From assembly GCF_016593255.1 (NCBI RefSeq), contig NZ_AP023212.1, forward strand, positions 124,001-188,000: 64,000 bases of DNA, given 5' to 3'. Position numbers and translations under genes: made by a program. Numbering within the stretch: position 1 is the first letter of the stretch; each line of letters begins with the position of its first letter. Positions 47,684-56,422 of this stretch are shown here, piece after piece. The notes below the pieces were generated by a model. It made no database searches and had not been told where the DNA came from. It worked only from the letters and a program-made list of their open reading frames with translations. The DNA comes from Hydrogenimonas urashimensis. GTDB lineage: Bacteria; Campylobacterota; Campylobacteria; Campylobacterales; Hydrogenimonadaceae.

Positions 47684-48588
47684 TGAAACGTTTCGAAGCA
47701 TCGACCCTGGAAGAGGCATACGCTGCGGCTGCCAAGGAGTTCTCCTGCTCCGTTACCGAGCTGGATATTCAGGTCGTCCAGAATCCTTCGAGGGGATTTC
47801 TGGGCTTCGGACGAAAACCGGCCATCATCGTGGCAAACGCCGTCAACAGAAAAAAGGGTTCGGCCAAACCCAGGAAAGAGAAGATGCCATCGAAAGGGGC
47901 CGAACCGGTTGAAGAAAAGAGAAAAAAGAGGGAGAACGAAAACGTTCATGCAGCAGAAGACAACGAGAGTCCCGCTGAGCACGCCGAAGTCTCCAAGGAG
48001 CCTGTTGAAGAGTTCAAAACAGAGACTCCGCAGGTCACGGAAGAAAAGAAGCTCGAAAACCGCGATTTCATAAAGAAGAGCAATGACGCCATTTTCGGAA
48101 ATTTCTACACGGAAACTCCCGACATCGCGACAGTCGCGGCCGAGATCGAAAACGAGATCAATGCACTCTTTTCTCACGCATGCTTCGACATCGAGACGAT
48201 CCGGGTCTCACCCTACGACGATGAGACGGTTCTGATCGCTTTCAAAGGCAACGATGCCGCCCTGCTGATCGGAAAGGAGGGGTATCGCTACAAGGCGCTC
48301 GCCCACCTGCTGTACAACTGGATCCACAGTAAATACGGCTTCAAGGTACGGCTGGAAATCGCCGAATTTCTCCAGAATCAGGAGATGATGATCGAGAACT
48401 ATCTGCAACCGATTATCGAGCGCGTCGAAAACGAGGGGCGCGGCCAGACCAAAGTGCTCGACGGTATTCTCGTACAGATCGCCCTCAAACGTCTCAGAGA
48501 CCGCTTCCCCGACAAGTATGTGGCAGTACGTACCAACCGCGAAGGCGGCCGATATATCATCATTAACGAGTTCATGGAGAGAAAATGA
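47683..48588 (+). CDS. jag: Jag/KhpB-like RNA-binding protein (Jag-N, KH, R3H)
   Basis: A 301-residue cytoplasmic RNA-binding protein. Jag-N domain at residues 1-50 (KRFEASTLEEAYAAAAKEF, then RGFLGFGRKPA), an acidic/basic low-complexity linker, a KH domain (residues ~145-225, LLIGKEGYRYKALAHLL with the G-K-E-G loop) and a C-terminal R3H-type segment (LKRLRDRFPDKYVAVRTNREGGRY). It binds many transcripts and 16S rRNA in other bacteria. Start overlaps the yidC stop (TGATG). Confidence 0.9.
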   Translation: MKRFEASTLEEAYAAAAKEFSCSVTELDIQVVQNPSRGFLGFGRKPAIIVANAVNRKKGSAKPRKEKMPSKGAEPVEEKRKKRENENVHAAEDNESPAEHAEVSKEPVEEFKTETPQVTEEKKLENRDFIKKSNDAIFGNFYTETPDIATVAAEIENEINALFSHACFDIETIRVSPYDDETVLIAFKGNDAALLIGKEGYRYKALAHLLYNWIHSKYGFKVRLEIAEFLQNQEMMIENYLQPIIERVENEGRGQTKVLDGILVQIALKRLRDRFPDKYVAVRTNREGGRYIIINEFMERK

Positions 48589-49928
48589 GCGACACCATAG
48601 CCGCCGTCGCCACCGCCAGCGGGGTGGGGTCGGTCGCTATCGTTCGTCTCAGCGGAGAAGAGGCTCTGCGGATTGCCCGTAAGCTTACGAAAAAAGAGAC
48701 ATTCATTCCCCGCCACGCCCACCTGTGCAACCTCTACAACCAAAATGACGAACTGATCGACGAGGCGATCGTCATCTGGTTCAAGGCGCCCCACAGCTTC
48801 ACGACAGAAGATGTGGTGGAGTTTCAGTGCCACGGCGGCTCGGTCGTCGCCGAGGAGATTCTGCGGAGCGTGATCGCCCACGGGGCGAGACTCGCCGAGC
48901 CCGGAGAGTTCACCCGGCGCGCTTTCATCGGTGGACGCATTGACCTGACGGAAGCGGAAGCGATCGCGAAACTGATCGAAGCCCGAAGCGAGGATGCGGC
49001 GAAAATTCTGGCCCGACAGATGAAAGGGGAGCTCAAGCGTTTTGTCGAAGAGATACGCGACAGGCTCCTGCGCGCTGTCGCCTACGCCGAGGTGACGATC
49101 GATTATGCCGAAGAGGATCTTCCCGTCGATATGGTAGACAGCATGTTGCACCAGCTCGAGACGATCGAAAAGCAGATCGCGACCATCGTCGCATCGAGCG
49201 AGAGAAGGCGCGGGTTGATAGAAGGTTTCAGGGTGGCCATTATCGGCAAACCCAATGTGGGGAAAAGTTCGCTGCTCAATGCGATGCTCAATTACGAGCG
49301 GGCCATCGTCAGCGAGATTGCCGGGACGACGCGGGACACGATCGAGGAAGAGCTTCGTATCGGAACCCATCTGGTGCGCATCGTCGATACGGCTGGTATT
49401 CGCGAATCGACAGACACGATCGAGAAGATCGGCATCGAACGCTCAGTCGCCGCTATCGAGCAGAGCGATATCGTCATCGCGATGTTCGACATGAGCCGTC
49501 CCTGGGACGACGAGGATGAGCAGATACTCTCTCTGATCCGGCGGTACAGCGAAAGCAGAGAGATCATCGTCGTACTCAACAAAATCGATCTGCCCAAAAA
49601 ACTGCGGACAGAAAAGCTCGAAACCTTCCATCCGCTTCGCCTGGGACGGGAGACGAAGGGCGAAGAGATCATCGAAGCGCTTGAAAAGCGGCTCACGCAG
49701 ATGGCGCAGGGCGACGAAGTGCTGCTGATTTCGTCGCGGCAGATCAAGGCGGTCAAGAGGGCGAAGAAGGCGATTTCCGAAGCCAAAGAGCCGCTTGTCG
49801 AGGGAGAACTCGAGCTTTTCACCTATCATCTGAACGAAGCGATCACAGCAATCAGCTCTATCTCCAAACCAGTGGATTTTAACGATATTATGGATAAAAT
49901 GTTCGGGGAATTCTGTCTGGGAAAATAG
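48585..49928 (+). CDS. mnmE: tRNA modification GTPase MnmE
   Basis: MnmE with MnmG installs (carboxymethyl)aminomethyl at U34 of several tRNAs. The 447-residue protein has the N-terminal tetrahydrofolate-binding domain (DTIAAVATASGVGSVAIVRLSG), a helical domain, an inserted G domain with GKPNVGKSSLLNAML, the IAGTTRDTIEEEL switch and DTAGIRE, NKID, and the terminal C-x-G-K (CLGK) that carries the catalytic cysteine. Overlaps jag by 4 bases; last gene of the cluster. Confidence 0.96.
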   Translation: MSDTIAAVATASGVGSVAIVRLSGEEALRIARKLTKKETFIPRHAHLCNLYNQNDELIDEAIVIWFKAPHSFTTEDVVEFQCHGGSVVAEEILRSVIAHGARLAEPGEFTRRAFIGGRIDLTEAEAIAKLIEARSEDAAKILARQMKGELKRFVEEIRDRLLRAVAYAEVTIDYAEEDLPVDMVDSMLHQLETIEKQIATIVASSERRRGLIEGFRVAIIGKPNVGKSSLLNAMLNYERAIVSEIAGTTRDTIEEELRIGTHLVRIVDTAGIRESTDTIEKIGIERSVAAIEQSDIVIAMFDMSRPWDDEDEQILSLIRRYSESREIIVVLNKIDLPKKLRTEKLETFHPLRLGRETKGEEIIEALEKRLTQMAQGDEVLLISSRQIKAVKRAKKAISEAKEPLVEGELELFTYHLNEAITAISSISKPVDFNDIMDKMFGEFCLGK

Positions 49929-49959
49929 ATCCTTACAGCCTCCAATGCGCTAAAAATCG

Positions 49960-49975
49960 ATCGACAAATGTCGAT
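49960..49975. repeat. 16-base dyad upstream of glmS
   Basis: ATCGACA, two A residues, then TGTCGAT: seven perfect pairs. It lies 50 bases before the glmS start in an otherwise AT-rich leader. It has no loop long enough for a good RNA hairpin, so a DNA operator is more likely. Confidence 0.45.
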
Positions 49976-50025
49976 ATTTACGTTAGTCCAAATTTTTGAA
50001 ACATTTTAAAAAGGAAAGATTTTTT

Positions 50026-51825
50026 ATGTGTGGAATTGTTGGATATTTAGGAAAAAGAGAGATCAAAAGCCAGCTTATCGATGGTCTTCGTGAACTGGAG
50101 TACCGGGGGTACGATTCTGCCGGCATCGCTGTCATGCAGCAGGGCAGCATCCAGTCCTTCAAGGCTGTCGGCAAACTGACCAATCTTGACGAAAAGACGA
50201 AAAATTTTCAGACAAAAGGGCAGGGGGTCGGCATAGGCCATACCCGGTGGGCGACCCATGGCAAACCGACCGAACTCAATGCCCACCCCCACATGGGCGA
50301 GTACAGCTACGTCGTCCACAACGGAATTATCGAAAACTATCGGGAAATCAAGGAGATGCTCGAAAATGAAGGAGTCCATTTCCTGAGTCAGACCGACACC
50401 GAAGTGATCGTCCACCTTTTCGAACATGAGGCAAAACGCCACGACGATCTTTTCGAGGCTTTCAAAGCCACGATCGACCGGCTCGACGGGGCTTACGCCG
50501 TGCTGCTGGTGTCGCAGAAGGCGCCCGATACGATCTTTTTCGCCAGGAATGGATCGCCGATGATCATCGGGAAAAACGCCCACGGAGAGGTCTTTTTCGC
50601 CTCTTCCGACGCGCCGCTGATCGGAGAGGCCGAAGAGGTGGCCTACATGGAAGACGGCACGATCGGCTATGCAACGTCCGGGAAGATCCATGTCGAACCC
50701 GAACCGCTTCAGTTCGTTCCCCTCGCCGGCGACAAGATGACGGCCCAGAAAGGGGGCTACCGCTTCTTCATGGAGAAGGAGATCTACGAGCAGTACCAGG
50801 TGGTGAGCGATGCGATGATCGGCCGGGTGCTGGATGACGATATTGTCTTCGAAGAGCTGGACGATGCGTTTCTCGAAGGCATCTCGCGGATTAAAATCTG
50901 CGCCTGCGGAACCAGTTACCACGCCGCGCTGACATCCAGCTACCTTTTCGAACGCCAGGCGAAAATGCCTGTCAACGTGGAGATCGCCAGCGAATTCCGC
51001 TACAAAGATCCGCTGCTGACGGAGGATACGCTTTTTATCGTCATCAGTCAGAGCGGGGAGACGGCCGATACCCTCGAAGCGCTCAAAATGGCCAAAGAGG
51101 CGGGGCTCAAGACGCTTGCCATCTGCAATGTCGACAACTCATCCATCGTTCGTCTCGCCGACGCGACGATTCTGACCCGCGCTGGTATCGAAAAAGGGGT
51201 CGCGAGTACCAAGGCTTTCGCCACCCAGGTGATGGTGCTCTGGATGCTGACACTCTTTTTCGCCAAGAAACGGGGAACCATGAGCGACGATGCGATCCGA
51301 AACGAACTGCTCTACATGAGCTATGTGCCGAAAGATCTTAAAAAATCTCTGGAAGTGCACGAAAAATGCAAACGTCTCTCCAAACGCTACCTGCACGGCC
51401 ATGGCTTCTTTTTCATCGGCCGGGACATCTTCTACCCACTGGCGCTTGAAGGGGCGCTGAAACTCAAGGAGATCAGCTACCTGCATGCCGAAGGGTATCC
51501 GGCGGGAGAGATGAAGCACGGACCCATCGCCCTGGCCGACGCGGAACTCTTTACGATCGCCCTGATGCCCAAAACGATGCTCTACGACAAAACCAAGAGC
51601 AACGTCGAAGAGCTTAGCGCACGCGATTCGACGATTCTGTCCATCTCTCCGGAGATGTTCGACCTGGCGGACGATTTTATTCTGACCCATCCCCACAAAC
51701 ATCCGATGCTCGAATTTTTCGAAATGATGGTCGTCGAACAGCTGTTGGCGATGGAAATAGCCATCCGCATGGGCAACGATGTGGACATGCCCCGAAACCT
51801 TGCAAAGAGTGTCACCGTTGAGTAG
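50026..51825 (+). CDS. glmS: Glutamine-fructose-6-phosphate aminotransferase (isomerizing)
   Basis: GlmS makes glucosamine-6-phosphate for peptidoglycan and LPS. The 599-residue enzyme starts MCGIVGYLG, so Cys2 becomes the N-terminal nucleophile once Met is removed. The glutaminase domain (1-~235) has RWATHGKP and NGIIENY. Two SIS domains follow (CGTSYHAAL; SQSGETADTLEAL), and the C-terminus ends in PRNLAKSVTVE as always. Start fixed by this N-terminus; AAAAGGAAAG precedes it. No glmS ribozyme-like leader is apparent in the 97-base gap. Confidence 0.97.
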   Translation: MCGIVGYLGKREIKSQLIDGLRELEYRGYDSAGIAVMQQGSIQSFKAVGKLTNLDEKTKNFQTKGQGVGIGHTRWATHGKPTELNAHPHMGEYSYVVHNGIIENYREIKEMLENEGVHFLSQTDTEVIVHLFEHEAKRHDDLFEAFKATIDRLDGAYAVLLVSQKAPDTIFFARNGSPMIIGKNAHGEVFFASSDAPLIGEAEEVAYMEDGTIGYATSGKIHVEPEPLQFVPLAGDKMTAQKGGYRFFMEKEIYEQYQVVSDAMIGRVLDDDIVFEELDDAFLEGISRIKICACGTSYHAALTSSYLFERQAKMPVNVEIASEFRYKDPLLTEDTLFIVISQSGETADTLEALKMAKEAGLKTLAICNVDNSSIVRLADATILTRAGIEKGVASTKAFATQVMVLWMLTLFFAKKRGTMSDDAIRNELLYMSYVPKDLKKSLEVHEKCKRLSKRYLHGHGFFFIGRDIFYPLALEGALKLKEISYLHAEGYPAGEMKHGPIALADAELFTIALMPKTMLYDKTKSNVEELSARDSTILSISPEMFDLADDFILTHPHKHPMLEFFEMMVVEQLLAMEIAIRMGNDVDMPRNLAKSVTVE

Positions 51826-52426
51826 ATGGATTATTCTGGCCATCGTCGCCATCGCCGTCATCGTGCTGTGGCGCCTGAGCCTGAAGACTCCCGCAGCCAT
51901 CTCTTTTACACAAAGAGGCATGCTGCTGCAAAACGGCGAATGCCGTCTGCATCTGCCCATGGAGAAAATCGAATCCGAAAATTTCCAGGCCGATGCGCTC
52001 TTGGTAGAGAGAACCGTTGCGACATTCCCCAACGGATACAGGGTCGTGGATGAGAAGGTTTCGATGCCGGAAAACTACACTTTCGGAAAAGCTGTCTCGG
52101 CCATGGTACGGGCCGTTTTTGGCATGAAGCATCTTGAAAGCGTTGCGGAAAACAGAAAAATGGTCGTCTACGAGGGAGTGCTTCAAGACGGCAGAACAAT
52201 GAAAGTTTTGGCCGTTTTCAAAGGAAAAAAAGATTTGGAACTCCTCTACCCCCTCAACGAATCCTTCTTTTTGACGATTAAAAGATGTCTGATCGACGGC
52301 AAGGCCGCCAAGGAACCGACCATCGTGAACCATGTCATCGATGAATCGGAAGATTCGCTGATTCCGTATGCCAAGTGGGATCAGAAGCTTTTCGACCTTG
52401 ATATACTGATCAATAAAGATATGTAA
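51818..52426 (+). CDS. Membrane-anchored protein of unknown function
   Basis: A 202-residue protein with one N-terminal membrane helix (SRWIILAIVAIAVIVLWRL) and a soluble, mixed beta/alpha periplasmic or cytoplasmic domain with no cysteine motif or known signature. The TTG at 51818, overlapping the glmS stop, is chosen because the membrane helix starts immediately; longer in-frame reading falls wholly inside glmS. It is probably co-transcribed with glmS. No function can be offered. Confidence 0.65.
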   Translation: MSRWIILAIVAIAVIVLWRLSLKTPAAISFTQRGMLLQNGECRLHLPMEKIESENFQADALLVERTVATFPNGYRVVDEKVSMPENYTFGKAVSAMVRAVFGMKHLESVAENRKMVVYEGVLQDGRTMKVLAVFKGKKDLELLYPLNESFFLTIKRCLIDGKAAKEPTIVNHVIDESEDSLIPYAKWDQKLFDLDILINKDM

Positions 52427-52500
52427 CAGTTTCTCAGTTGCCTTCGAGTATAATGTGTAATATGAGTTAAAAAAGTCAAAACGATTGGAGGTGATGTCGT

Positions 52501-53166
52501 TTGATCCTTGCCCAATATGCCATTTTCGGCACGCTTGTCGCCGGGCTCCTCGCTCTGCTTTATTATCAATACAAAAAAATCAAAAAGCTCCAGACAGAGA
52601 ATCAAAAAGTCGCATATCAGCTCAAAGAGTGCCGAAGTCTCGATGAAGTGACCGGCGCCTACAACTACGCCTTTTTCGTCAAAATGGGAAACATCCAGGT
52701 CAAGCTGGCGCGACGGAAGAAGTGGCCCATCAGCATGCTGCTGGTCGATATCGTGGAGCTTGAAAAGATCAATGTTCGACGCAGCTACGCCGTGGGAAAT
52801 GCGGTGCTGCAACACCTCTACAACACGATCAAAGCGTGCATACGTGAAAGTGACATTATCGGACGATTCGGAGGATCGGGCTTTTTCATTCTGCTCAACG
52901 ACTGTGCGGAAGACGATCTTCCCAATGTCATTGTGCAGATTCAACAGTGCGTCAATACATCTTCATGTGTAGACCACAATATAGAAATTCCCTACAAAAT
53001 ACGTTTCGGCGGTGTGACAATGCACGGCAAACATATCTATCTCAATACGATGTTGAGTGCTGTGGAAGAGGCCCTTCACGGTGCAAAACTGCGAAACTGT
53101 ACCTACGCCATCGCCGATCATACGGGAAGCGTCATAAAATCCGATGCGAAACAGGAAATGGGGTAA
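52501..53166 (+). CDS. Membrane-anchored degenerate GGDEF-domain protein
   Basis: A 221-residue protein: one N-terminal membrane helix (residues 3-22), a short coiled coil (KKIKKLQTENQKVAYQLKE), then a GGDEF-like domain that begins DEVTGAYNYAFFVKMG and reaches RFGGSGFFILL, where active cyclases have R-x-G-G-D/E-E-F. Acidic residues needed for metal and catalysis are replaced by Ser-Gly, so synthesis of cyclic di-GMP is unlikely. It may bind nucleotide or act as a partner. GGAGGT at 52487-52492 precedes the TTG start; TATAAT stands at 52449-52454. Confidence 0.8.
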   Translation: MILAQYAIFGTLVAGLLALLYYQYKKIKKLQTENQKVAYQLKECRSLDEVTGAYNYAFFVKMGNIQVKLARRKKWPISMLLVDIVELEKINVRRSYAVGNAVLQHLYNTIKACIRESDIIGRFGGSGFFILLNDCAEDDLPNVIVQIQQCVNTSSCVDHNIEIPYKIRFGGVTMHGKHIYLNTMLSAVEEALHGAKLRNCTYAIADHTGSVIKSDAKQEMG

Positions 53167-53195
53167 AAAGAGGAGGAGGCGCGAATACCGCCTCC
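53165..53195 (-). terminator. Rho-independent terminator of the cold-shock gene
   Basis: On the minus strand GGAGGCG pairs with CGCCTCC (53195-53189 with 53181-53175), a seven-base loop between, then TCCTCTTTTT. It follows the cold-shock stop by 7 bases, and also lies just after the GGDEF gene on the plus strand. Confidence 0.75.
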
Positions 53196-53201
53196 GGAAG
53201 A

Positions 53202-53507
<306 letters not shown>

Positions 53508-53550
53508 TCACACACAAAGACGAGAATCGAAATCATCTTTCTTGAAAAGC

Positions 53551-53596
53551 AGTATAGCGGAATGTTCCGACAATAGCAAGCTTTTTGGAATATTCC
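53551..53596 (-). promoter_or_regulatory. Cold-shock gene promoter with two GGAATRTTCC dyads
   Basis: On the minus strand TTGCTA (53579-53574) and TATACT (53556-53551) are spaced by exactly 17 bases. The dyad GGAATGTTCC (53559-53568) fills the spacer, and a second, GGAATATTCC (53587-53596), lies just upstream of the -35 box. The predicted leader to the ATG is about 125 bases. Confidence 0.6.
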
Positions 53597-53986
53597 ACCG
53601 GCAATCTTTTTATCGACCAAAAATCGAGCCTTTTTTCAACGTTCATTTGTGAAACCATATGGATGCGGTTGCGCAGGCACAACGGTTGCATGCGCAGACG
53701 TCCCTATGGCCGCACCGTATGCTCTCGGGCTGAGCGATGACGATATTGTAATGTAGCGGTCGGCAATGACCATGTTGTAATTAAAATGGGTGGTTGCCGC
53801 CCGCCTGGGTGTCCAAACACCTGAGAGAGTTTCGAAGTGCTTTTCCACGCCCAGGAAGCATCTGGCTGCGAAGACGATGGTCTGGAGTTTGGAGAAGACT
53901 TATGTCAGAGAGAGTGGATTTAACGCTTTTTCAAGCACTCTTTGACTATAATCCCAACAATTACATTTTACTGCAAGGGTACCCGA
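53597..53986. other. 390-base stretch before purL with no credible gene
   Basis: Short frames exist on both strands but none resembles a protein. It contains overlapping hairpin options at 53804-53855 (GGTGT/ACACC against CCTGGG/CCCAGG) and TATAAT at 53947-53952, the probable purL -10 box, about 35 bases before the start. Confidence 0.45.
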
Positions 53987-56197
53987 ATGCAACAGGATAT
54001 TGCCGAAATATTGAAGGCGCACAAACTCTCCCAGGAGGATTACGACCATATCAAGAAAATCCTCGGACGGCTTCCCAACATCGTGGAAATCGGCATCTTC
54101 AGTGCCATGTGGAGCGAACACTGCAGCTACAAATCGAGCAAGAAGTATCTGCGGGGTTTTCCCACCGAAGCGCCGTGGGTCATCCAGGGGCCGGGCGAGA
54201 ACGCGGGTGTCATCGATATCGGCGACGGGTACGCGGCTGTCTTCAAAATGGAGAGCCACAACCACCCGAGTTTCATCGAACCCTACCAGGGGGCGGCGAC
54301 GGGTGTCGGCGGGATTTTGCGCGACGTCTTCACGATGGGGGCGCGTCCCGTGGCCAACCTGAACGCCCTGCGTTTCGGGCGTGTCCGTGGCGACGACGCA
54401 TCGGCGGCCTACCAGCGCCACCTGGTGCGGGGCGTCGTGGCGGGCATCGGCGGTTACGGCAACTGCATGGGGGTTCCCACCGTCGGCGGTGAAACCTTCT
54501 TCGACGACAGTTACAACGGCAACATCCTGGTTAACGCCTTTACGCTGGGCATCGCCAAAGCGGACGAAATCTTCTACGGCAAAGCCGAAGGTATCGGCAA
54601 CCCGGTTATCTATGTCGGCTCCAAAACGGGCCGCGACGGCCTGGGCGGGGCGGTGATGAGCTCGGACAGCTTCACCGAAGAGTCCAAAAGTCTGCGCCCC
54701 ACCGTCCAGGTGGGCGACCCCTTCACCGAAAAACTGCTGCTCGAAGCGTGCCTGGAGCTTTTCAAAACCGACTATGTCGTCGGCATCCAGGACATGGGCG
54801 CGGCGGGCCTTACCTCCAGCTCCTTCGAGATGGCGGGCCGAAGCGGCAGCGGTATGCGGATGGACCTGGACAAAGTCCCCATGCGCGAAGAAGGAATGAC
54901 CCCCTACGAGCTGATGCTCAGCGAATCCCAGGAGCGGATGCTCATCTGCGCCCGCAAGGGAACGGAAGATAAGATCATCGAAATTTTCAACAAATGGGAC
55001 CTCGACTGCGCCGTCATCGGCGAAGTGACCGACACGGGCCGCATGGAGCTTTACTGGCACGGCGAAAAGGTGGCCGACGTGCCGGTCGACCCGGTGAGCG
55101 AAGAGGCGCCCGTGCTCGACCGTCCCGTCAAACGCCCCGCCTATCTCGACGAGATCGCCGACATCGACATCGACCGTTTCGACCTGCCTTCCAACCAGGA
55201 AGCTTTTGAAACCCTCGTCAAATCGATCGAAGTGGTGGACAAAGCGTGGGTCTACGAGCAGTACGACTCGATGGTGCAGACCAACACTGTCAAAAAAGGG
55301 GGCGACCTGGACGGCTCGGTCATCCGCGTCAAGGAGAACGGCCGCGCCATCGCCATGAGCAGCGACTGCAACCCCCGCTACTGCTACATCGACCCCAAAG
55401 GCGGCGCCGCGGCGGCGGTGATGGAGTCGGGCCGCAACGTGGTCATGACCGGTGCCAAGCCTCTGGCCATCACCGACTGCCTCAACTACGGCAACCCCGA
55501 AAACCCCGAAGTGATGTGGCAGTTCGCCCAGGGGTGCGAAGGCATCAAGGAAGCGTGCGCGAAACTGAACACCCCCGTCACCGGCGGCAACGTCTCTTTG
55601 TACAACGAAACCAACGGCGTCAGCGTCTTCCCCACCCCCACTATCGGCATGGTCGGCCTCAATGACGATCAGCACAAAGTGCTCCCCTCCTGCTTCCAGA
55701 AAGAGGGCAACCGACTCCTGCTCCTCGGCGAAACCCGTAAAGAGTTCGGCGGAAGTCTCTACCTCAAAGAGCTCTTCAAAACCGTCGGCGGCAAACTCCC
55801 CGCCATCGACTACGACAAAGAGCTGGCGCTGTGGGACCTGATAATCGAGGCCAACAAAGAGGGACTCCTTAAAGCTGCCAAAGACCTGAATGTCGGAGGC
55901 CTCGCCATCGCCGTCGCCAAGATGGCCGCTGTCGGCGGCATGGGCGCTGAAGTCGAAGCCGACCTTGGTGAAAACGTCAACATCTTCAGCGAAAGCCTCT
56001 CCCGCGCCCTGTTGGAAGTCGCACCCGAGCATGCCGAAGCGGTCACCAAAATGGCTGAAGCACGTGGGCTTGCCTGCCAGGTTATCGGTACTGTGGGTGG
56101 GGACAGCGTGAAAATCAACGATGTTCACATGCCTATGAGGCAGCTGGATGATCTCTATTCCAATACATTTAAAAGAATTATCGAGCAGGATATCTAA
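53987..56197 (+). CDS. purL: Phosphoribosylformylglycinamidine synthase subunit PurL
   Basis: PurL carries the ATP-dependent synthase site of FGAM synthase, working with PurS and PurQ from 34548-35458. The 736-residue protein has [51 protein letters not shown], and [14 protein letters not shown] near the start, with the second ATP-site half around [17 protein letters not shown]. The 736-residue length is that of the small PurL. The ATG at 53987 is family-typical. It is strikingly G+C rich: the rows at 54361 and 55381 each contain 43 G or C in 60. Confidence 0.95.
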   Translation: MQQDIAEILKAHKLSQEDYDHIKKILGRLPNIVEIGIFSAMWSEHCSYKSSKKYLRGFPTEAPWVIQGPGENAGVIDIGDGYAAVFKMESHNHPSFIEPYQGAATGVGGILRDVFTMGARPVANLNALRFGRVRGDDASAAYQRHLVRGVVAGIGGYGNCMGVPTVGGETFFDDSYNGNILVNAFTLGIAKADEIFYGKAEGIGNPVIYVGSKTGRDGLGGAVMSSDSFTEESKSLRPTVQVGDPFTEKLLLEACLELFKTDYVVGIQDMGAAGLTSSSFEMAGRSGSGMRMDLDKVPMREEGMTPYELMLSESQERMLICARKGTEDKIIEIFNKWDLDCAVIGEVTDTGRMELYWHGEKVADVPVDPVSEEAPVLDRPVKRPAYLDEIADIDIDRFDLPSNQEAFETLVKSIEVVDKAWVYEQYDSMVQTNTVKKGGDLDGSVIRVKENGRAIAMSSDCNPRYCYIDPKGGAAAAVMESGRNVVMTGAKPLAITDCLNYGNPENPEVMWQFAQGCEGIKEACAKLNTPVTGGNVSLYNETNGVSVFPTPTIGMVGLNDDQHKVLPSCFQKEGNRLLLLGETRKEFGGSLYLKELFKTVGGKLPAIDYDKELALWDLIIEANKEGLLKAAKDLNVGGLAIAVAKMAAVGGMGAEVEADLGENVNIFSESLSRALLEVAPEHAEAVTKMAEARGLACQVIGTVGGDSVKINDVHMPMRQLDDLYSNTFKRIIEQDI

Positions 56198-56234
56198 GCG
56201 ACATGGAATCTCAACGGTTTTAATATGTTCCGAG

Positions 56235-56281
56235 CGGTGGTAAGGATATAATAAAAATACGGTGGGATATCGCTACCACCG
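56235..56281 (+). other. Long imperfect hairpin downstream of purL
   Basis: CGGTGGTA (56235-56242) pairs with TACCACCG (56274-56281); after a two-base mismatch GATAT (56245-56249) pairs with ATATC (56267-56271). Thirteen pairs, loop of 17. It follows purL by 38 bases; a pyrimidine-rich stretch follows but no true U run, so it may be a weak terminator or an operator. Confidence 0.5.
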
Positions 56282-56422
56282 GACCTCCCTCTTTCCTCTC
56301 TATTTATAGGGCCAAATTAGCGACGGCAACTGTATTCTGCGTTCAAAGAAATAGAATAGTATTGACTATTATACGATAAACATATATAATCGTTCAATAT
56401 ATTAAACTATAATGGATCGAAG

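Noticed and set aside
49929-50025. glmS ribozyme leader
   Set aside because: Only 97 bases, no ribozyme core sequence, and the ribozyme is characteristic of Gram-positive bacteria.
53636-53848. 70-codon minus-strand frame before purL
   Set aside because: No Shine-Dalgarno, no family, and composition does not fit coding; treated as part of the gene-free stretch.
53900-56128. 742-codon open frame antisense to purL
   Set aside because: Shadow of the very G+C-rich purL; no ribosome site or family resemblance.
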